Part shown: piece after piece, positions 18,565 through 22,923 of the stretch
How the letters are laid out: each line of letters begins with the position of its first letter
Position numbering within the stretch: the stretch's first letter is position 1
Source of the DNA: Stentor coeruleus
Lineage: Eukaryota; Ciliophora; Heterotrichea; Heterotrichida; Stentoridae
Length of the DNA: 22,923 nt
Direction of reading: 5' to 3'
Assembly: GCA_001970955.1 (NCBI GenBank)
Contig: MPUH01001147.1
Span: 1 to 22,923 of the forward strand
Notes under the pieces: model-generated
The model's input: only the letters and a program-made list of their open reading frames with translations
Databases searched by the model: none
Told to the model about the DNA's origin: nothing
Program-made: the position numbers and the translations under genes

Positions 18565-19155
18565 CTATTCTGTAGAAATACGCACCAATATCTTCCTACA
18601 CACTCTACACATATGAACTAACTCATTATTCGTTCTAATTTTCTGTAAAACACAACATCTAAAAGATTGGCAAAACATCTCAAACTTACCAAGTAAATCA
18701 GGTTCAGCATTTTGAAATGCAACAACTGTTCCAACTTCACATTCACACTGTGGACAATACATCTTATTAGGTATAGCAAAAGTGCTTTGATTAAAACTCC
18801 CTTTATAGATTTTATCATCAATAAAAGATTCTTTAGCTGATGTTATTGCTTCAGACATCCTCCAAGCTTCAGTTGGGATTTCATTATTAGGATTTGTCTG
18901 ATTATCAGAGTAATTGCTTATGGATTTCATAGAAATATCGTCAGCGAATATGTAATTATGCTCATCGTTGTTTATAATCATGGTGTTATGGTCTGGAATA
19001 TGCGACATTGAGCTTTTACTGAATTGTAGGGAACTTGAAGACTTGTGATCATTTTGAAGATCTTCATAGTCTAAGAATAGGTCTAAGGATAAACTGTTAG
19101 AGTTGGAGGAGAGGTTGCTGGGGTATGGAAAATCATTTGGAATTCCTTCTGACAT
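18565..19155 (-). CDS. Divergent LITAF-like zinc-ribbon protein
   Basis: A 196-residue protein if it starts at the ATG at 19153-19155 (MSEGIPNDF). The frame stays open to an ATG at 19359, giving 264 residues. But 19156-19359 is G-poor on the coding strand and encodes a low-complexity hydrophobic and basic stretch, like the untranslated upstream DNA of other genes here, so I prefer the internal start. The N-terminal part is Ser/Asp/Asn-rich. The C-terminal domain has MYCPQC (C134, C137) and HMCRVCRKILV (H181, C183, C186), the two LITAF half-sites, the second with the canonical HxCxxC. Between them the stretch around LLGKFEMFCQSFRCCVL is only weakly hydrophobic, so membrane insertion is less sure than for the gene at 152-856. 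Related proteins act on endosomal or lysosomal membranes. The stop is TAG. Confidence 0.68.
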   Translation of the reverse strand: MSEGIPNDFPYPSNLSSNSNSLSLDLFLDYEDLQNDHKSSSSLQFSKSSMSHIPDHNTMIINNDEHNYIFADDISMKSISNYSDNQTNPNNEIPTEAWRMSEAITSAKESFIDDKIYKGSFNQSTFAIPNKMYCPQCECEVGTVVAFQNAEPDLLGKFEMFCQSFRCCVLQKIRTNNELVHMCRVCRKILVRISTE

Positions 19156-20604
19156 TTTTAAATATAAGCCGCCATTTGTTTGCCCAAGCAGGAATTTCAT
19201 AGTTTTTTTAGTGAATTTTATAAGCTTTTCAACATAGGAAGCCTGGAAAGTGAGTTTAGAGATTGGGGTTGGAAGGTGGAGATTAAGGTATATAGGGTAT
19301 TTTTTATAGGCTTCTTGTATTGAGGGTAAGGATTTCATAAGATTTTTAAGGAATATCAAATATGCTTGGATGGGTTTTGAGCTTATGAAGATCGACTTGA
19401 GAGTTTTTATATGTGAAAACCTAAGAATTTGTTGATGATTTTTTAAAAAAGGTTTAGGTTAAAAAGTTTATGAAAATTCCTTTAACATAGTTTTCGATGC
19501 AGTTTTCAAGAGTTTAGCATCTGAGAGAAATTGCAAAAAACTAGATTATTCAAATAAGTTCATTAGAAAGATTAGTTTTTAGAGAGCATTTTCTAGATAA
19601 GCTTTGGGTGTTACTATTACATAATTGTATAAGCCTTTGCAATCATAGTGTTAGAAATTATGTGGATGTCTTAAGAAGATTTAGCATAACTTAATAATGG
19701 CAGAATGTGTAATAAAATGCTTTGAAAATTTTGCAACAGGGGCATTTTTTGTAGTAGATAGGCCTTAGATTATCAATATCTCTTGTATATGTAAAATAAG
19801 TTAAATCAGTTTTTCAATAATGATTTGACCTACTTATAAACCCTTGAAAATTTCTTCTCTTATGCTTTTCTTCAAACTTCCTATAAAATGCTGAAGTTTT
19901 CACATTTCAGAGTTTAGTATGCATTAGTATTGGAAAATCAGCAGGCTGAATTTTGGTTCATGTTCTGGTGGTGTAATGCTTACTTATTCCATTAAAGTTT
20001 TCATCTAATGCATTTTTATAAAGTTTATCAAATCTTGATAGTTACTTATCGTTTTATTATAAAAAAAGTACCTTGTGCTATTTTTGATTAAGATATATAA
20101 TAAAGCTAATTGGTTTTTATTAAGAAGTATATGCTACTTAAAACTATATTTGCAATGAAAGACACAAATCTGGATAATTTATTGTAAGCATTTATATATA
20201 AATACTAGATAATATAAATAAGAGGTAGTTTTTATAAAAAAAGCGAATCTAATTCGATTATTTTAAATGTAAATTGTTTATCTTGTTCTAGCTAGCTTTC
20301 TTTGAATTTCATAGTGACATTTATCCTAAAATACACCTTTTTATACTTACATTATTTAAACCCTATTAAAACCTTATAAAGTAATTATATATACTTGTCA
20401 TAATAAACTTCCTTCATTTCAATTCCCAAAGTCTAAATTATTTTTATAACCATAATCTACAAATTGCCAAAAGCTACAATCCTAACAAAAAATCCTAAAA
20501 ATAATCATAAAAAAATCCTTAAAATCAACTAGGAAATCTATTAACCTCAGTCTATAAACTACAAAAAACCAATAGCTTATTTTATGTAAACCTAAAAAGT
20601 ATAA
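19156..20604. other. Divergent intergenic interval, 1.4 kb
   Basis: It lies between the LITAF-like gene (-) and the small unknown gene (+). The left part, to about 19780, is G-rich and C-poor. The right part, from about 20320, is C-rich and G-poor; I count 12 C and 2 G in 20461-20520. The change is spread over 19800-20320. It must contain both promoters. No ORF or RNA gene is convincing. Confidence 0.5.
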
Positions 20605-21102
20605 ATGACAGAAGAAAATTTAATAAAATTTCTCTCAGAAGAAAGTGAAAAAATAAGCAGCGAGTCTATAAAGTCTAGACAAGACTTTGATACTGGGATT
20701 TGTGGATGGAAAGACACAAACACCAGGCCGTCAAATAAAATATCTAATCCTGAAGCACCGAAATTTCGTATAAGAGTTGTGGGAAATCGAAATTATCTCA
20801 CAAGAAGTGTGTCAAGTATTTTCTATATAGGCACTGTAAGTTCAAATAATGAAAGTTGGAATAACTCTCCTAACAGCGAAAAGTCACCAAGTTTAAGAAA
20901 GTCTAATGCCCCAGATGAACAAGTTAGAAGAAGATTAGCATCTTTTAATGCTTATCAAAATGAAGATGTCCCTGTAGAATATGAAGATAATCAGGTTGCT
21001 GTAAATATTATAAGAATCTATAAATCGCCTAATCCTAGAAGATCAAGAAAACCTATTAAAGTGTTTAGGCTTCCAAGGGTTCAGCAATGGGAAGAGGAGT
21101 AG
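20605..21102 (+). CDS. Small polar protein of unknown function
   Basis: A 165-residue protein I do not recognise. It begins MTEENLIKFLSEESEKISSE, an acidic helix-like segment. The middle is Ser/Asn/Arg-rich with possible beta strands (KFRIRVVGNRNYLTRS, SSIFYIGTV). Near the end is a short hydrophobic and basic block (NQVAVNIIRIYKSPNPRRSR), then KVFRLPRVQQWEEE at the C-terminus. No signal peptide, membrane segment or cysteine motif is present. Support for a real gene comes from the ATG placed exactly where G-poor upstream DNA gives way to balanced coding composition, an unbroken frame, and a return to C-free, G-rich DNA just after the TAG stop (10 G and 0 C in 21121-21180). Confidence 0.6.
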   Translation: MTEENLIKFLSEESEKISSESIKSRQDFDTGICGWKDTNTRPSNKISNPEAPKFRIRVVGNRNYLTRSVSSIFYIGTVSSNNESWNNSPNSEKSPSLRKSNAPDEQVRRRLASFNAYQNEDVPVEYEDNQVAVNIIRIYKSPNPRRSRKPIKVFRLPRVQQWEEE

Positions 21103-21644
21103 TTGTAGGATAAGAACAGTTTTTGAATATATGAAAGATAATAGAATATGTAAAAGTTGATATAAAGATAAGAAGTAAATTGGATTTTAAAAGTGAAAAT
21201 TTTTGTAAATGTGCGGATTGGCTATTGACAAGATTTTGGTTTATTTTTATTAGGTTTGAGAAAGGAGATAATATAGGAGGATTATGTGATAGGTGTTTAA
21301 TGTATTGCTTTTTAACTGAGGATTTGATTTGATAATGAAAATGCGTATATTTTATAGTGGAGATTTATTTATAGGATGGGAATAAAGTGGATTTTTAGAT
21401 AATTGAATAGGATTTAAATTTGAAAAGAAAAAAAACTTAGCAGTCATTTGCCTGATTGCAATTGATTATAAACTAACGATACTTGGTGTTTAATTTTTAA
21501 TTTATTATCATAAGATGATTAAAGATTTTATAATAACTTATGTGAAACATGAGATAAATCTAAATGCTGAGAGTTTAGATATATTAGATTATAATGGCTA
21601 TTGCATTATTTAAATTCCAATAAAGTAATAAATAATTTCTATTC
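21103..21644. other. 3' flank of the unknown gene, no gene
   Basis: Strongly C-poor and G-rich to about 21420, then mixed, and C-containing by 21600. No ORF or RNA gene is seen. Confidence 0.5.
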
Positions 21645-22141
21645 TTAATTACTCCAATCTTTATCTCCAATTTTTATATTCTTTATACTACTGAAACTTT
21701 TAAAACTGTCATCAGCCTCTATATCCTCCAAAATCCAAGATTTTTTTATCGACCTATTATTTATTAAAAAAATAAAACCATATCTTTTCCTAAACAATGA
21801 TATTTTTCCATCTAGTAATATCTACATTTTATCTAAAAATATCTTATATGCTCTATTGAAAAAGATCTTAGATTTATTGAATTCTATATTAATTTCGATA
21901 TGCATATCATATTTTTTTAATAATACGGACAGGCAAAATTTGCACTGATCCCACAATTCCTAGAAGAGCATTCTATATCTAAATATCCTTAGAGTTAAAA
22001 AATATAATTGCCACAGTAAGATATATTCACTGTAATTTGCTATGCTGTTTTCTGAATGTCTATTATCAAAATCTATTTTTCATCTTCAGGCGCCAATATA
22101 ATATTTTCTTCATACTTTAAAGTTATTTTCAAAGAGCGCAT
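21645..22141 (-). pseudogene. Decayed minus-strand gene, unidentified
   Basis: The minus strand reads protein-like from an ATG at 22139-22141 (MRSLKITLKYEENIILAPED, then a TAG). A different frame continues further down with LLKKYDMHIEINIEFNKSK, FFNRAYKIFLDKM, one TAG, KISLFRKRYGFIFLINNRS, KKSWILEDIEADD and IGDKDWSN-TAA (21645-21647). At least three in-frame stops and one frameshift separate these parts, and no GT...AG segment of 15-16 nt removes them. The flanks show the C-rich left and G-rich right pattern of real genes. I cannot assign a family. It looks like a relic of a lineage-specific gene. Confidence 0.5.
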
Positions 22142-22923
22142 CGGTAATTAGTTTGTATATATATTACTTATTTTAGATTTCTTTATGAGGAATTCATCAA
22201 GATATTAGCAACTAAAAATTCTTCTTGTAATGAAGAGTTTATATTAGAGAAAAGGTTGAAAAGTTAATTGTGGATTAAATCTTTGGTTGAAGGAAGCGAT
22301 CTGAGATTAGGCAAAATCCTTAGTCCAAAGTCTTTTTGTAAATTTTTGTTTTATAAGGTATCAAAATTTTAGTTAAATCAAGCATTTTTAAGATAAATAT
22401 TTTATTTGATATTATGCCCATAACTTTGTCTTGCTAATTCTTTTGAGTTTCTGAAGGAGGTTTGAGGAATTTTGATTTGGGTTTACAAGAAAATGCTTGG
22501 CAAAGAAGGAGGATTTTTCTGGAGTAAGATTAGATGGATTAGGGTGTTGAGATAAAGGATGAGTAAAGTTTTTATTATAAGATGAGATGATAATTACTGG
22601 AATAAAAATAAGTAATATTTTTAAGAATATGATAAGGAGATTTTATGGTTCGTTTTTAGGGTGTGCATGCTGAATAATGCAAAGTGATAGGGTTTAGATG
22701 AAATGATTGTATGATACACTTAAAAGCACAAAATAAGATTCAATCAAATATACCTTTAAAAACTCAATAAGATTATCAACAATTATAATCATCAATATTC
22801 TTCTATAACTTTAGCTATAATTTTGTATTGTTATAAGAAATATAAAATAATGTAACCAAACACACATTAATTTTATATTCAGTGACAAGAGAATCAATGA
22901 AACATTTAGCCTATTATAATATA
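22142..22923. other. AT-rich window end, no gene seen
   Basis: 22180-22700 is G-rich and C-poor, as expected to the right of the minus-strand relic. From about 22740 to the window end it turns C-containing and G-poor, which suggests that another gene starts or ends soon beyond the window. No ORF or RNA gene is visible. Confidence 0.5.

Noticed and set aside
18618..18821. Minus-strand frame overlapping the second LITAF-like gene
   Set aside because: It is an out-of-frame shadow; the zinc-binding cysteines are in the other frame.
1..22923. UGA read as tryptophan (Blepharisma-like nuclear code)
   Set aside because: All Trp codons in conserved domains are TGG, and TGA ends the TPR/IQ gene; standard code fits every recognised gene.
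1..22923. tRNA genes
   Set aside because: I looked for GTTCGA-type T-loops in intergenic DNA on both strands; the few TTCGA matches lie in genes, in the CDPK relic or without a fitting acceptor stem.

Overview
The window looks like macronuclear DNA of a heterotrich ciliate, most likely Stentor. It is very AT-rich, and two introns can be proven at base level. Both are exactly 15 nt with GTA...TAG ends: one lies directly after the ATG of CFAP45, the other near the 3' end of a TBC gene. Conserved proteins read through with the standard code. All tryptophans in recognised genes are TGG, and TAA, TAG and TGA all act as stops. This argues against Blepharisma or Condylostoma and for Stentor.

Layout, left to right. 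1-2.3 kb: a LITAF-type membrane zinc-ribbon protein (-), a two-finger C2H2 protein (-) and, divergent from it, a secreted CHAP amidase of the glutathionylspermidine-amidase type (+). 2.65-4.3 kb: CFAP45, a ciliary microtubule inner protein (+), containing an assembly join. 4.4-5.05 kb: a decayed calcium-dependent protein kinase gene (-), with a second assembly join. 5.1-8.0 kb: a TPR plus IQ-motif protein (-) and a TBC1D20-like Rab GAP with a hidden second exon (-). 8-10.3 kb: no intact gene, but two tandem duplications and a broken coding-like stretch at 9.5-9.94 kb. 10.3 kb: a small basic coiled-coil protein (+). 12.3 kb: RNA polymerase II subunit RPB9 (-). 13.3-14.8 kb: a TTLL6/13-type tubulin polyglutamylase (-). 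17.2-18.2 kb: a 2-oxoglutarate-oxygenase-fold protein that seems to have lost its iron ligands (+). 18.6-19.2 kb: a second LITAF-like protein (-). 20.6 kb: a small unknown protein (+). 21.6-22.1 kb: a decayed unknown gene (-).

There is no operon logic; genes are independent and in mixed orientation. Several fit a heavily ciliated, calcium-responsive cell: CFAP45 inside doublet microtubules, TTLL glutamylating axonemal tubulin, IQ motifs that would bind calmodulin or centrin, and the dead CDPK. RPB9, the TBC protein and the LITAF proteins are housekeeping or membrane-traffic genes.

The strongest signal not explained by genes is compositional. On the given strand every intergenic interval starts G-rich and C-poor after a gene and ends C-rich and G-poor before the next one, whatever the gene orientation. 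This sawtooth helps place gene edges and start codons. It also exposes two gene-like skew flips, near 9.07 kb and 15.84 kb, where I see no gene. I found no tRNA, rRNA, CRISPR, intact transposon or telomere. I did not find a convincing new multi-gene system.
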